Origin: an uncultured Clostridia bacterium
Lineage (GTDB): Bacteria > Bacillota > Clostridia > Oscillospirales > Ruminococcaceae
Direction: 5' to 3'
DNA: 64,000 nt
NCBI GenBank assembly: GCA_947627235.1
Contig: CANQVG010000002.1
Location: 50,806-114,805, forward strand
Shown: positions 36,282 to 45,117 of the stretch, piece after piece
Numbering within the stretch: the first letter of the stretch is position 1
Layout of the letters: every line of letters starts with the position of its first letter
Notes under the pieces: generated by a model
The model's database searches: none
The model's input: only the letters and a program-made list of their open reading frames with translations
Told to the model about the DNA's origin: nothing
Position numbers and translations under genes: made by a program

Positions 36282-36821
36282 ATGGATAAAAACACCCTGA
36301 CGGAAGAAAAATTTGAAATAGACCGCCTTACAATCCTTGACTGCTCAAAGCTTCGCTTTTACAAGGACGAGGGCAACTTTATCTCGCTGGAATACGACGG
36401 GAATACATATTTTAACGTCCGCCTGACAAGGCTGATACCTTTCTATTCCGACACGACGTATATCAGCGTCGCTTACGACAACGACGACGGAGAGTTTACC
36501 GAGATAGGCGTCATCAAGGATATGGCGGAGCTTTCCGATGAGCAGTTCAGGCTCGTCGACGAGTATCTTAAGTACAAATACTACATGCCCGAGATAACGA
36601 AAGTATATTCCATAAAGGACAATTCCCGCGGCTTTATATTTGTAGATATTGAGACCACCTCTGGCAGAAAGACCATCTGTATCCGCGACTGGTACTCCAA
36701 TTTCAGAATGTTATCCGAAAAGCTCCTTTATGCGGTAGACGTCGACGGCAACAAATACGCCTGCCACGACATCGACGCTCTCGACCGCAAAAGCCTTTCC
36801 ATACTCGAAATCTACGTCTAA
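36282..36821 (+). CDS. DUF1854 protein
   Basis: A 179-residue soluble protein of the DUF1854 family, function unknown. Family features are RLIPFYSDTTYISVAYDNDD, YYMPEITKVYSI, GRKTICIRDW, DVDGNKYACHDIDALDRKSL. In proteobacteria, DUF1854 genes sit beside a similar ABC transporter in cyanophycin-related clusters. No cyanophycin synthetase is in this window. The position between two ABC genes and the strong AGGAGG before ATG 36282 point to a partner or adaptor of the transporter. Confidence 0.85.
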   Translation: MDKNTLTEEKFEIDRLTILDCSKLRFYKDEGNFISLEYDGNTYFNVRLTRLIPFYSDTTYISVAYDNDDGEFTEIGVIKDMAELSDEQFRLVDEYLKYKYYMPEITKVYSIKDNSRGFIFVDIETTSGRKTICIRDWYSNFRMLSEKLLYAVDVDGNKYACHDIDALDRKSLSILEIYV

Positions 36822-36853
36822 AACACAACCTCTGCGAAAGGAGTGTGATTTAA

Positions 36854-39067
36854 TTGAATCTTCTTCTCTCCGCCCCGCGCGGTCATGACATATCCGAGTT
36901 TTTATTCTCGCTTCCGTTCAATCTTTACGGAAAGGCAAAGAAAGTAGACGGTCACCTTTGCGTCACTCGCGACGGAATAGGCGTCTATATCGACGGCGAA
37001 AAGGTAGAAAGCTACCGCTTTTCCGACTTTGAGGAATACGCCTGCGAGCAGCTCATCGGCTGTTCGATGATGGTCGGAAGGATAGGCGACGCCGATAAAA
37101 AATGTATCTGTGCCTTTACAAACGACAGCTTCATCGCATTTGCCGAGGTCTGCAAGATAATCAACCACTATCTCACCACCGGTATTCTTGTCGAGCAGTC
37201 CGACCTTGAGGAGCCGAAGTGTCCGAAGTGCGGTCTGCCTCTCGACGGATATTCGGAGTGTCCCTACTGCGCCTCAAAAATCAGGACTTTTTCAAAGCTA
37301 TTCGCAAGGGTTAAGCCCTATAAGGGAGTCTTTGCGGTTGCTATTCTGTGTACCGTACTCGGCGAGGTTTTAAACGTAGTCTCGCCGAAGATAAATCAGA
37401 TTCTCATTGACGACTATGTCCAGCCGATGAACACTTCTCACTGGCTCGGCTTTGCGGCGCTATGCGCGGCTATGTTTCTGATAGTGATTATCAACACGGT
37501 GTTAAACTGGGCGAATATGAAAGCGAGCTATTATGTTTCGCTGAATCTCGGTCAGGACCTGAGGCAGGACGTTTTCAATAAGACTCTTGAGCTTTCGATG
37601 AATTCTATTTCAAAGAAGACAGCCGGAGACCTTATAAACCGTGTATCAAACGACGCCAACAAGCTCCAGAGCTTCCTCACGGACAACGGCAAGAACGCCG
37701 TCGTCAGGATACTCTCGCTGATAATCGTTATGATAATCATCTTTGTGATGAACTGGAAGCTTGCGCTTTTAGCGGTCATTCCGATACCGATAGTGCTTGT
37801 AGTTGTAAAGAGGCTTTACAACGTAATTCATATGTATTACAACCGCGTCTGGCGTTTTTCCAACGCTCACTCTAAGCTTCTGCACGACGCTCTCAACGGT
37901 ATTCGCGTGATAAAGACATGCGGCACCGAAAAAGCCGAGATAGAAAAGTACCGCGCCGCATCAGAAAAATGGGCGAAAGCGGCTTCAAAGGCTGAAATAG
38001 TCTGGAATTTGATATGGCCGTTCTGCGACTTTATGTTAACCGTCGGCAACTACTTCGTAATCTATTTCGGCTCGCTGATGATTCTTCAGCGCATACCCGC
38101 CTTCGGAACTCTTACCCTCGGAGAGCTTATTCAGTTTACCACATATGTCTCAATGCTCTACACTCCGCTGCGTTGGCTTATGCAGCTTCCGAGACAGCTT
38201 GCCGACGTTTCCGTATCCGCTTCAAAAGTCTTTGAGATACTTGAAGAAAATACCGACGTCCGCGACGACGCCGACTGCGTCGACCTCGACATTCAGGGAG
38301 ACATCAGATTTGACCACGTATTCTTCGGATATAAGGTCTACAACCCCGTTCTCAAGGACATAACCTGCAATATCGAAAAGGGCAAGATGTACGGCATTGT
38401 AGGACATTCCGGAGTCGGCAAATCGACTATGATAAACCTCATTCTCAGGCTTTACGACGTAACTCAGGGCGCCGTTACGATAGACGGAGTAGATATACGA
38501 AAGATTTCACAGAAAAGTCTGCGTTCTCAGGTAGGCGTCGTGCTTCAGGAAACCTATCTCTTTGAGGGAACCGTCCTTGAAAACATCACTTACGCCAAGC
38601 CCGATGCGACCTTTGAAGAGGTCATACAGGCGGCGAAGATTGCCCACGCCCACGAGTTTGTCACCAAGCTTCCCGACGGCTACAACACGCGTGTCGGCAA
38701 TAAGGGCTACACTCTTTCGGGCGGTGAGCGTCAGCGAATCGCTATAGCCCGCGCGATTCTCCACGACCCGAAGATAATCATTCTCGACGAGGCCACCGCA
38801 TCGCTTGACACCGAGACCGAAAGGCAGATACAGGAGGGTCTCAACGAGCTATGCAAGGGCAGGACGACCATAGCGATTGCACACCGTCTCTCCACGCTTT
38901 CAAATGCCGACTGCCTTATCGTGCTTGACAAGGGGCGTCTTGCCGAAATGGGTACTCACGACGAGCTTATGCGCCGCAAGGGGGTATATTTCAACCTTGT
39001 AATGGCTCAGCGCAAGACCACGAAGATGCGCGCCGTGAACGCGAATCCCAAGCTTGCGAGAATATAG
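36854..39067 (+). CDS. ABC exporter with N-terminal PH-like domain and zinc ribbon (subunit 2)
   Basis: A 737-residue half-transporter built like subunit 1 but with a shorter N-terminal domain (residues 1-115; FLFSLPFNLYGKAKKVDGHL, ending in a helix AEVCKIINHYL). The zinc ribbon is Cys123, 126, 136 and 139 (CPKCGL...CPYC). Six membrane helices and a complete nucleotide-binding domain follow: Walker A GHSGVGKST near 517, TLSGGERQR, IIILDEATASLD, AIAHRLS. The start is TTG 36854, ten bases after AAAGGAG. Both subunits have intact catalytic sites, unlike heterodimers with one degenerate site. Confidence 0.9.
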   Translation: MNLLLSAPRGHDISEFLFSLPFNLYGKAKKVDGHLCVTRDGIGVYIDGEKVESYRFSDFEEYACEQLIGCSMMVGRIGDADKKCICAFTNDSFIAFAEVCKIINHYLTTGILVEQSDLEEPKCPKCGLPLDGYSECPYCASKIRTFSKLFARVKPYKGVFAVAILCTVLGEVLNVVSPKINQILIDDYVQPMNTSHWLGFAALCAAMFLIVIINTVLNWANMKASYYVSLNLGQDLRQDVFNKTLELSMNSISKKTAGDLINRVSNDANKLQSFLTDNGKNAVVRILSLIIVMIIIFVMNWKLALLAVIPIPIVLVVVKRLYNVIHMYYNRVWRFSNAHSKLLHDALNGIRVIKTCGTEKAEIEKYRAASEKWAKAASKAEIVWNLIWPFCDFMLTVGNYFVIYFGSLMILQRIPAFGTLTLGELIQFTTYVSMLYTPLRWLMQLPRQLADVSVSASKVFEILEENTDVRDDADCVDLDIQGDIRFDHVFFGYKVYNPVLKDITCNIEKGKMYGIVGHSGVGKSTMINLILRLYDVTQGAVTIDGVDIRKISQKSLRSQVGVVLQETYLFEGTVLENITYAKPDATFEEVIQAAKIAHAHEFVTKLPDGYNTRVGNKGYTLSGGERQRIAIARAILHDPKIIILDEATASLDTETERQIQEGLNELCKGRTTIAIAHRLSTLSNADCLIVLDKGRLAEMGTHDELMRRKGVYFNLVMAQRKTTKMRAVNANPKLARI

Positions 39068-39078
39068 TATCTACACGC

Positions 39079-39108
39079 GGGAACCGCTTACGGGCGGTTC
39101 CCCGTTTT
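39079..39108 (+). terminator. Terminator of the ABC operon
   Basis: GGGAACCGC (39079-39087) and GCGGTTCCC (39094-39102) pair perfectly over nine bases, then CGTTTTG. The T-run is short. Confidence 0.75.
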
Positions 39109-39174
39109 GCTGCCTGTGCGAATTTGTCCGCAAAAAGGGACATAGTATTTACAAAAAGCAAAAAGGGTGATACT

Positions 39175-40311
39175 ATGTTCAGACGCATTTTTTCAGTCCT
39201 GACCGCGCTTGCGCTTATTCCGGCGCTTCTTATTCCGGCGTATGCCGAAGATGAAACGATAACTCCGCAGTACTCCTATGTTCTTATGGAGGGCGGAACC
39301 TCGGCGCTTCTTTATTCCGAAAACGGCAATGCTGTAGTTCCCGCACATCATTCTGCGAAGCTTATGACGCTGCTGCTTGTTATGGAAGCTATGGACAGGG
39401 GAGAGCTTAATTTTGACACCGTGCTCAAGACCTCAAATTATGCGAACTCAATGCAGGGCGCGCAGATATGGCTTATGCCCAATGAGGAGATAACCGTCGA
39501 CGAGCTAATTTCGGCGATAACCGTCGGGAACGCCAACGACGCCTGCGTGGTGCTTGCGGAGGCGGTCGGAAAGACAGAGAAGGACTTTGTCTTGCTTATG
39601 AATAAGCGGGCGAATGAGCTTGGAATGGACGGGACATCTTACGCCGACTCTACGGGAATTTCTTCCGAGAGCGTCACCACCGCCTGTGACGCCGCTGTTT
39701 TGGCGTCGGCGCTCACGAAGTATGAAAGCCTGCGCGGATATTTTACGACTTGGGTGACCTCCGTTCGAGGCGGGAAGACAGAGCTTGCCTCAACCAACCG
39801 ACTCATACTCACATACGACGGCATTACCGGTATGAAAGCATATTACAGCGAGGCTCTCGGAAACTGTGTGATAGCCACAGCCGAGCGGAACGGTCTGACT
39901 ATGGTCTGCGTGATTTTCGGTGAAAAGGACGAATTTGCGCGTTTTACGACTGCCAAAGAAAAGCTTAACGCCGGCTTCAACGCGTACACGCTCTATCAGC
40001 CCAAGCGCAGTGACATATACACCGAGCCGGTTAAGGTGTCGGGCGGAGAGAGAACCGAGGTTAAAACCGTTCTTGGACCTACCGAGCAGTTTGTAATCCG
40101 AAAGAGCATTGAGGAGAGAATTGAGGTCACAACCGAGTATTTTGATGATATAAAAGCGCCTCTCGAGGCGGGAGACAGGGTAGGACGCGCAGTGTGGTCG
40201 GTTGACGGCGAGGAGATATATTCCTGCCCTATAGCTGCGGAGGAAAGAGTGAGAAAGATGAATATTTTCATATCTTTTGCGAGGGTGTTGAGAAGCATTA
40301 TAAAAATGTAA
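39175..40311 (+). CDS. Secreted D,D-carboxypeptidase (DacF/PBP5) homologue with degenerate active site
   Basis: A 378-residue S11-family protein with a signal peptide (MFRRIFSVLTALALIPALL, likely cut after AYA24). The overall fold is recognisable: AKLMTLLLVMEAMDRGELN, ANDACVVLAE, LGMDGTSYADSTGIS, and a C-terminal domain with an amphipathic tail (FISFARVLRSIIKM). The catalytic motifs are not intact. SxxK reads HSAK (His59 in place of the nucleophile Ser), SxN reads N119-A-N, and KTG reads KAY. It is therefore probably not a working peptidase but may bind peptidoglycan or another partner. I chose ATG 39175, before the signal peptide and after AAAAGGGTGA. Confidence 0.85.
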   Translation: MFRRIFSVLTALALIPALLIPAYAEDETITPQYSYVLMEGGTSALLYSENGNAVVPAHHSAKLMTLLLVMEAMDRGELNFDTVLKTSNYANSMQGAQIWLMPNEEITVDELISAITVGNANDACVVLAEAVGKTEKDFVLLMNKRANELGMDGTSYADSTGISSESVTTACDAAVLASALTKYESLRGYFTTWVTSVRGGKTELASTNRLILTYDGITGMKAYYSEALGNCVIATAERNGLTMVCVIFGEKDEFARFTTAKEKLNAGFNAYTLYQPKRSDIYTEPVKVSGGERTEVKTVLGPTEQFVIRKSIEERIEVTTEYFDDIKAPLEAGDRVGRAVWSVDGEEIYSCPIAAEERVRKMNIFISFARVLRSIIKM

Positions 40312-40365
40312 CAGAAAACGGGTAATATTTTTTTCGGCTTGTCACCATTTTTTCATAAAAATTCC

Positions 40366-40394
40366 TTGCAATATCTCTCAGGTCGTGATAAAAT
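40366..40394 (+). promoter_or_regulatory. pgi promoter
   Basis: TTGCAA (40366-40371), a 17-base spacer and TAAAAT (40389-40394), 30 bases before pgi. Confidence 0.7.
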
Positions 40395-40424
40395 ATAGTT
40401 ACCAACAGAAAAGAGGGATTTTAT

Positions 40425-41759
40425 ATGTCACTTAAACTGGTCACAAAATATGCCGAAAAGTTTATAGCTCCTCATGAGCTTGACGCTTGCCGTGCGCAGC
40501 TCACCGCGGCGCACGAAACTCTGAAAAACCGTTCCGGTCTCGGCAACGATTTCTTGGGTTGGGTCGACCTGCCCGTTGATTACGATAAGGAAGAATTTGC
40601 GAGAATCAAGGCCGCTGCCCGTAAAATACAGGAAAAAGCGGACATACTCATAGTAATAGGCATCGGCGGGTCGTATTTAGGAGCTCGCGCCGCGATAGAG
40701 CTTCTCAGAAGCCCTTATTACAACAGCCTCAAAAAGGACACGCCCGACATTTACTTTGTCGGCAACACCATAAGCCCCACCTATCTCAACGAGATACTGT
40801 CGATATGCGAGGGCAGGGACATCTGCGTAAACGTCATCTCAAAGTCGGGAACGACTACCGAGCCGGCGCTTGCTTTCCGTATCTTTAAAAAGCTCGTAGA
40901 GGATAAGTACGGCAAGGAAGAGGCAAAAAACCGCATTTTTGCCACGACCGACAAAGCGAGAGGAACACTTAAGGAGCTTTCCGACGCCGAGGGTTACGAG
41001 ACCTTTGTAATTGCCGACGATATCGGCGGCAGGTATTCCGTTCTGACAGCCGTCGGACTTCTTCCTATAGCCGTGGCAGGCTGTGATATCGACGCCATAA
41101 TGGCAGGCGCCGCCTCCGCGAGAGAGCAGTATAAAAACGACGATCTCAACGACTGTGAGAAGTACGCTGCAATAAGAAATATCCTCTATAGAAAGGGAAA
41201 ATCCGTCGAGATGCTGGTAAGCTACGAGCCATGCTTTGTTATGATGGCGGAGTGGTTCAAGCAGCTCTTCGGCGAGAGCGAGGGCAAGGATCAAAAGGGC
41301 ATTTATCCCTCAAGCGCCACTTTCTCCACCGACCTTCATTCACTCGGTCAGTTTGTTCAGGACGGTTCGAGGATAATGTTTGAGACGGTAGTCGACGTAA
41401 AGCACCCGAAGAAGGACTTCTTCCTTGAAAGCGACCCCGAAAACCTCGACGGTCTTAACTTCCTGACCAATCAGAATATGTCGGTTGTCAACCGCAAGGC
41501 GATGGAGGGTACCGTGCTTGCCCACACCGAGGGCGGAGTTCCGAACATAATTCTCGAGGTCGACAGGCTCGACGAGTTCAACTTCGGCGAAATGGTTTAC
41601 TTCTTCGAGAAAGCATGTGCGCTTTCCGGCTATATGCTCGGTGTCAACCCGTTCAACCAGCCGGGTGTGGAGAGTTACAAGAAGAATATGTTTGCGCTGC
41701 TCGGCAAGCCGGGGTATGAGGCTCAGCGCGTGGCTTTGGAGGCAAAGCTCGCCGAATAA
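40425..41759 (+). CDS. pgi: Glucose-6-phosphate isomerase
   Basis: Interconverts glucose 6-phosphate and fructose 6-phosphate. The 444-residue length matches the shorter Firmicute form. Landmarks are [34 protein letters not shown] (sugar phosphate loop), [19 protein letters not shown] (PGI signature) and [18 protein letters not shown] with the second signature and its catalytic Lys. AGAGGG precedes ATG 40425. It appears to have its own promoter. Confidence 0.97.
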   Translation: MSLKLVTKYAEKFIAPHELDACRAQLTAAHETLKNRSGLGNDFLGWVDLPVDYDKEEFARIKAAARKIQEKADILIVIGIGGSYLGARAAIELLRSPYYNSLKKDTPDIYFVGNTISPTYLNEILSICEGRDICVNVISKSGTTTEPALAFRIFKKLVEDKYGKEEAKNRIFATTDKARGTLKELSDAEGYETFVIADDIGGRYSVLTAVGLLPIAVAGCDIDAIMAGAASAREQYKNDDLNDCEKYAAIRNILYRKGKSVEMLVSYEPCFVMMAEWFKQLFGESEGKDQKGIYPSSATFSTDLHSLGQFVQDGSRIMFETVVDVKHPKKDFFLESDPENLDGLNFLTNQNMSVVNRKAMEGTVLAHTEGGVPNIILEVDRLDEFNFGEMVYFFEKACALSGYMLGVNPFNQPGVESYKKNMFALLGKPGYEAQRVALEAKLAE

Positions 41760-41833
41760 TCAAGGCTCCAACGGCTCAGATGCCGTTCAGGATAAAATAA
41801 GTAAGCCCGAAAGGGCGGAAACGGAGTATTCAT

Positions 41834-42238
41834 ATGATTAAATTGATTACAGGTAAAAAAGGTTCCGGCAAGACCAAAATTCTGGTCGACCTCATCAAGC
41901 AGGCAGCGCAGAGCACCCGCGGCAATGTAGTCTGCATCGAAAAGGCAATGCAGCTCACCTATGATATCCCTTACAGCGTCCGCCTTGTCGACGTTGACAG
42001 CTATTCCATTGACAGCTACGATAAAATCTACGGCTTCATCAGCGGTATGATAGCCGGCAATTACGACATCTCCGAGGTATTTGTCGACGGTATCCTCAAG
42101 ATAGGCGGCCGTGATTATGAAGCTCTCGGCAGCTTCCTTGCAGCAGTTGAGAGCATAACCTCCGACATTGAGGTTGTTTTTACCGTCTCTGAGGACCTTG
42201 AAAATCTTCCCGAATCGGTCACAAAATATATCAAGTAA
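41834..42238 (+). CDS. Small P-loop protein of unknown function
   Basis: A 134-residue protein with a Walker A motif at residues 7-14 (GKKGSGKT). I see no clear Walker B; VFVDGILKI is the nearest candidate. Short proteins of this type in Clostridia are often labelled PilT-like without evidence. CGGAG lies upstream of ATG 41834. The 74-base gap after pgi holds two small hairpins (AACGGC/GCCGTT at 41770-41787 and GCCC-GAAA-GGGC at 41805-41816) without T-runs, so pgi may be cotranscribed. Confidence 0.75.
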   Translation: MIKLITGKKGSGKTKILVDLIKQAAQSTRGNVVCIEKAMQLTYDIPYSVRLVDVDSYSIDSYDKIYGFISGMIAGNYDISEVFVDGILKIGGRDYEALGSFLAAVESITSDIEVVFTVSEDLENLPESVTKYIK

Positions 42239-42260
42239 GGAAAAAACGTAAAAAAATGGG

Positions 42261-42289
42261 TTGACAATTTCGATTGTCGAATGTATAAT
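42261..42289 (+). promoter_or_regulatory. yceD-rpmF promoter with dyad
   Basis: TTGACA (42261-42266), a 17-base spacer and TATAAT (42284-42289), full consensus. A perfect inverted repeat GACAAT-TTCG-ATTGTC (42263-42278) overlaps the -35 box and spacer and may be a repressor site. Confidence 0.85.
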
Positions 42290-42314
42290 ATAACCTGATA
42301 TTCTGAGGTGTAAC

Positions 42315-42770
42315 GTGATTTTGCAGCTTAAACGCATCTTCGAGCGCATCGGAGACCAAATGGACATATGCGGCGAGATCCCTTTAGAGGAATTGAGGGA
42401 CGTAAGCGGCTGTGAATCTTTCGTAACGCCGGTTTCGCTCAAAGGCAGGGCGGTCAACCGCGCCGGTATGGTTTCACTCGACTATACCGCCGGTGTAACG
42501 GTTCGCCATTTGTGCGACAGATGTCTTGACGAATTTGATCGTGAGTACAGCTTTGATTTTTCACACATTCTCTCAAGGGATGAAAGCTCTTTAAACGACG
42601 AGGATGTTTACTGTGCGGGCGGGGCTCTCGATATGAATGAGTTGGCGATTTCCGATTTACTGGTTGAATTTCCGACTAAAGTCGTCTGCCGCGAAGACTG
42701 TAAAGGGCTTTGTCCCGTCTGCGGCTGCAATCTCAACCGTGAGACCTGCGACTGCGGCGAAGCTATGTAA
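42315..42770 (+). CDS. yceD: YceD/DUF177 family protein
   Basis: A 151-residue protein of the DUF177 family, linked in plants and bacteria to 23S rRNA accumulation. The signature is the C-terminal cysteine block CREDCKGLCPVCGCNLN followed by CDCG. The N-terminal half has the typical CDRCLDEFD motif. It starts at GTG 42315, four bases after GAGGTG. It precedes rpmF, the almost universal arrangement for this family. Confidence 0.9.
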   Translation: MILQLKRIFERIGDQMDICGEIPLEELRDVSGCESFVTPVSLKGRAVNRAGMVSLDYTAGVTVRHLCDRCLDEFDREYSFDFSHILSRDESSLNDEDVYCAGGALDMNELAISDLLVEFPTKVVCREDCKGLCPVCGCNLNRETCDCGEAM

Positions 42771-42813
42771 AATCGGCAAACTTATAAGATTCTCAGTAGA
42801 GGAGGTGCTGAAA

Positions 42814-42996
42814 ATGGCAGTACCGAAGAGAAAAGTCTCCAAATCGAGAAGAGACAAGAGGCGTTCCGCCGTCTGGAAGCTCGATGCCCCCGCGCTTTCG
42901 AGATGCTCCAACTGCGGCTCCCTTACCTCACCTCATAAAGTATGCTCCAACTGCGGCTACTATAAGGGCGTAGAGGTCATTCACAAAGAAGCTTAA
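42814..42996 (+). CDS. rpmF: 50S ribosomal protein L32
   Basis: A 60-residue L32 with the N-terminus MAVPKRKVSKSRRDKRR and the zinc-binding pairs CSNCGS and CSNCGYYKG (the C+ type). ATG 42814 follows GGAGGTG by seven bases. An open frame extends upstream to 42637 but is only a shadow over yceD. Confidence 0.97.
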   Translation: MAVPKRKVSKSRRDKRRSAVWKLDAPALSRCSNCGSLTSPHKVCSNCGYYKGVEVIHKEA

Positions 42997-43010
42997 TCTT
43001 CTTCAAAATT

Positions 43011-43042
43011 CAGAGAAGGAGCAAATCCTTCTCTGTTTTTTT
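43011..43042 (+). terminator. Terminator after rpmF
   Basis: CAGAGAAGGA (43011-43020) and TCCTTCTCTG (43026-43035) pair perfectly, then seven Ts. Confidence 0.93.
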
Positions 43043-43071
43043 AAAAAATGGATATCCAAGGAGGTAAAAAA

Positions 43072-44406
43072 ATGGCTTTACCCGTTGTCGCCGTGGTCGG
43101 ACGACCCAACGTCGGCAAGTCTACCCTTTTTAACAGACTCATAGGACAGCGTCTTTCCATAGTTGACGACACCCCCGGAGTCACCCGCGACCGCATCTAT
43201 TCAAAGTGCGAGTGGGCGGGCAGGGAATTTATGCTTGTCGACACCGGCGGAATAGAGCCCGCCTCCGATGATAAGCTTCTCGTTCAGATGCGCCGTCAGG
43301 CTCAGGTTGCTATAGACAGCGCCTCGGTGATAATCCTCGTGACCGATATCAGGTGCGGGGTCACTGCGAGCGACTACGACGTCGCTTCGATGTTACAGAA
43401 GTGCGGAAAGCCTATAGTTCTCTGTGTGAATAAATGCGACCGCGTCGGCGATACTGATCCGGATTTCTACGAGTTTTACAATCTCGGTCTCGGAGACCCT
43501 GTTGAGGTAAGCTCGGTTCACGGATACGGAACCGGCGACCTTCTCGACAAAGTGGTAGAGAGTCTTCCCGAGGCGGATTCCGAGGATAGCGGCGACGACA
43601 CCGTAAAGGTAGCCGTGATAGGCAAGCCTAACGTCGGCAAATCCTCGATAATCAACGCCGTTTCGGGACAAGAGCGTGCGATAGTGACCGATATCGCCGG
43701 TACCACCCGCGACTCGACCGACACTCTTGTGGAAAACTCCTACGGCAGATATACCTTTATCGACACTGCGGGAATACGCCGCAAGTCAAAGGTCTACGAG
43801 AATATAGAGCACTATAGCGTTCTGCGTTCCTATATGGCGGTCGACAGGGCGGATGTGGCGGTCATTGTGATAGACGCGACAGTCGGCTTTACCGAGCAGG
43901 ATTCCAAGGTCGCGGGATATGCCCACGAGCAGGGAAAAGGCTGCATAGTTGCAGTAAACAAGTGGGACATAGTTGAAAAGGACACCGACACTATGAACAG
44001 GTTCACCGAGGATCTGAAAAAGAATCTCGGCTTTATGGACTATGTTCCGTTTGTATTCATCTCCGCGAAAACCGGTCAGCGGCTCAACAAGCTCTTTGAG
44101 TTGGTGAACACCGTCCACGCCAACAACTGTCTCAGAATCAGTACCGGCAAGCTAAACGATATTCTCTCCTATGCCACCGAGCGAGTTCAGCCGCCGTCCG
44201 ACAAGGGCAGAAGGCTCAAGATATACTATATGACCCAGCCGTCTACAAGTCCGCCGACCTTTGTGGTATTTGTCAATTCGGCAGAGCTGTTCCATTTCAG
44301 CTACCGACGCTACATTGAGAATCAGATTCGCGAGGTTTTCGGCGGTCTTGAAGGAACGCCGGTGAGGTTTTTAGTACGCGAGCGCGACAGCTCCGATACC
44401 AAGTAG
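43072..44406 (+). CDS. der: Ribosome biogenesis GTPase Der (EngA)
   Basis: A double-GTPase needed for 50S assembly; 444 residues. The first G domain has GRPNVGKSTLFN, DTPGVTRD, DTGG and NKCD; the second has GKPNVGKSSIIN, DIAGTTRDSTD, DTAG and NKWD. A C-terminal KH-like domain ends the protein. I chose ATG 43072 after AAGGAGG. I see no separate promoter between the rpmF terminator and der, so it may depend on read-through. Confidence 0.97.
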   Translation: MALPVVAVVGRPNVGKSTLFNRLIGQRLSIVDDTPGVTRDRIYSKCEWAGREFMLVDTGGIEPASDDKLLVQMRRQAQVAIDSASVIILVTDIRCGVTASDYDVASMLQKCGKPIVLCVNKCDRVGDTDPDFYEFYNLGLGDPVEVSSVHGYGTGDLLDKVVESLPEADSEDSGDDTVKVAVIGKPNVGKSSIINAVSGQERAIVTDIAGTTRDSTDTLVENSYGRYTFIDTAGIRRKSKVYENIEHYSVLRSYMAVDRADVAVIVIDATVGFTEQDSKVAGYAHEQGKGCIVAVNKWDIVEKDTDTMNRFTEDLKKNLGFMDYVPFVFISAKTGQRLNKLFELVNTVHANNCLRISTGKLNDILSYATERVQPPSDKGRRLKIYYMTQPSTSPPTFVVFVNSAELFHFSYRRYIENQIREVFGGLEGTPVRFLVRERDSSDTK

Positions 44407-44439
44407 CGAAAGGGATGTGTCATCACGGTTTACTTTATA

Positions 44440-45105
44440 TTGATCGCGGTCTTCGCCGCGTCATATCTTGTCGGGAGTCTCAATTCCGCGATAATAGTAA
44501 CTTATCTTCTGAAGCGTAAAGACATACGCGAATACGGCAGCTTTAACGCAGGTCTGACAAACGTCTACCGCTGCTTCGGACCCGTCACCGCCGCTGTGAC
44601 GCTGATTATGGATCTGATGAAGGGCGTGGTCGTGGTTTTCGGCACAAGAGCCGTCTGCTCGCTGAGTATTTTCGACGGTTTTCCGCTCGACACGCTCTCG
44701 GTCTGTATGATGAGTACTCTTTTTGCGGTTCTGGGGCATTGTTTCCCCGTATTTTACCGCTTTAAAGGCGGCAAGGGGATACTTCTCGCGGCGGTGTGCA
44801 TGCTTTTGACTGACCCCGTAGTATTTCTGTGCGTTGCAGTTATGTTTGTGATAATGGTAGCGACGACGAAGTATATATCCGTCGGTTCGCTTTCGGCGTG
44901 CATCAGCTACCCGATATTTACGCTTTTGTGGCAGAGTCTTTCAAACGCGTTTTTTGGCGGAAGCTACGAAAACATCGGGCTTCACGTCCTGATAATACTG
45001 CCGATGTTCCTTTTATGCTATCTTCGGCATTTTTCCAATATCCGGCATCTTTGGAGCGGTGAAGAAAAAAAGTTTTACCTTCATAAAAAGGGTGAAAACG
45101 AGTAA
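44440..45105 (+). CDS. plsY: Glycerol-3-phosphate acyltransferase PlsY
   Basis: Membrane enzyme that acylates glycerol 3-phosphate from acyl phosphate. The 221-residue product has several hydrophobic helices and the family motifs GSLNSAIIVTYL, GSFNAGLTNVYR, GHCFPVFYRFKGGKG and a C-terminal RHFSNIRHLWSGEE. The start is uncertain: TTG 44440 gives a normal-length N-terminus but has no ribosome site, while AAAGGG (44409-44414) points to an in-frame ATC at 44422. It is followed by gpsA, which makes its substrate. Confidence 0.9.
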   Translation: MIAVFAASYLVGSLNSAIIVTYLLKRKDIREYGSFNAGLTNVYRCFGPVTAAVTLIMDLMKGVVVVFGTRAVCSLSIFDGFPLDTLSVCMMSTLFAVLGHCFPVFYRFKGGKGILLAAVCMLLTDPVVFLCVAVMFVIMVATTKYISVGSLSACISYPIFTLLWQSLSNAFFGGSYENIGLHVLIILPMFLLCYLRHFSNIRHLWSGEEKKFYLHKKGENE

Positions 45106-45117
45106 AGGAGCGATACT

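Noticed and set aside
42637..42813. Upstream extension of the L32 reading frame
   Set aside because: It runs over yceD in another frame. L32 starts at ATG 42814 with its own ribosome site.
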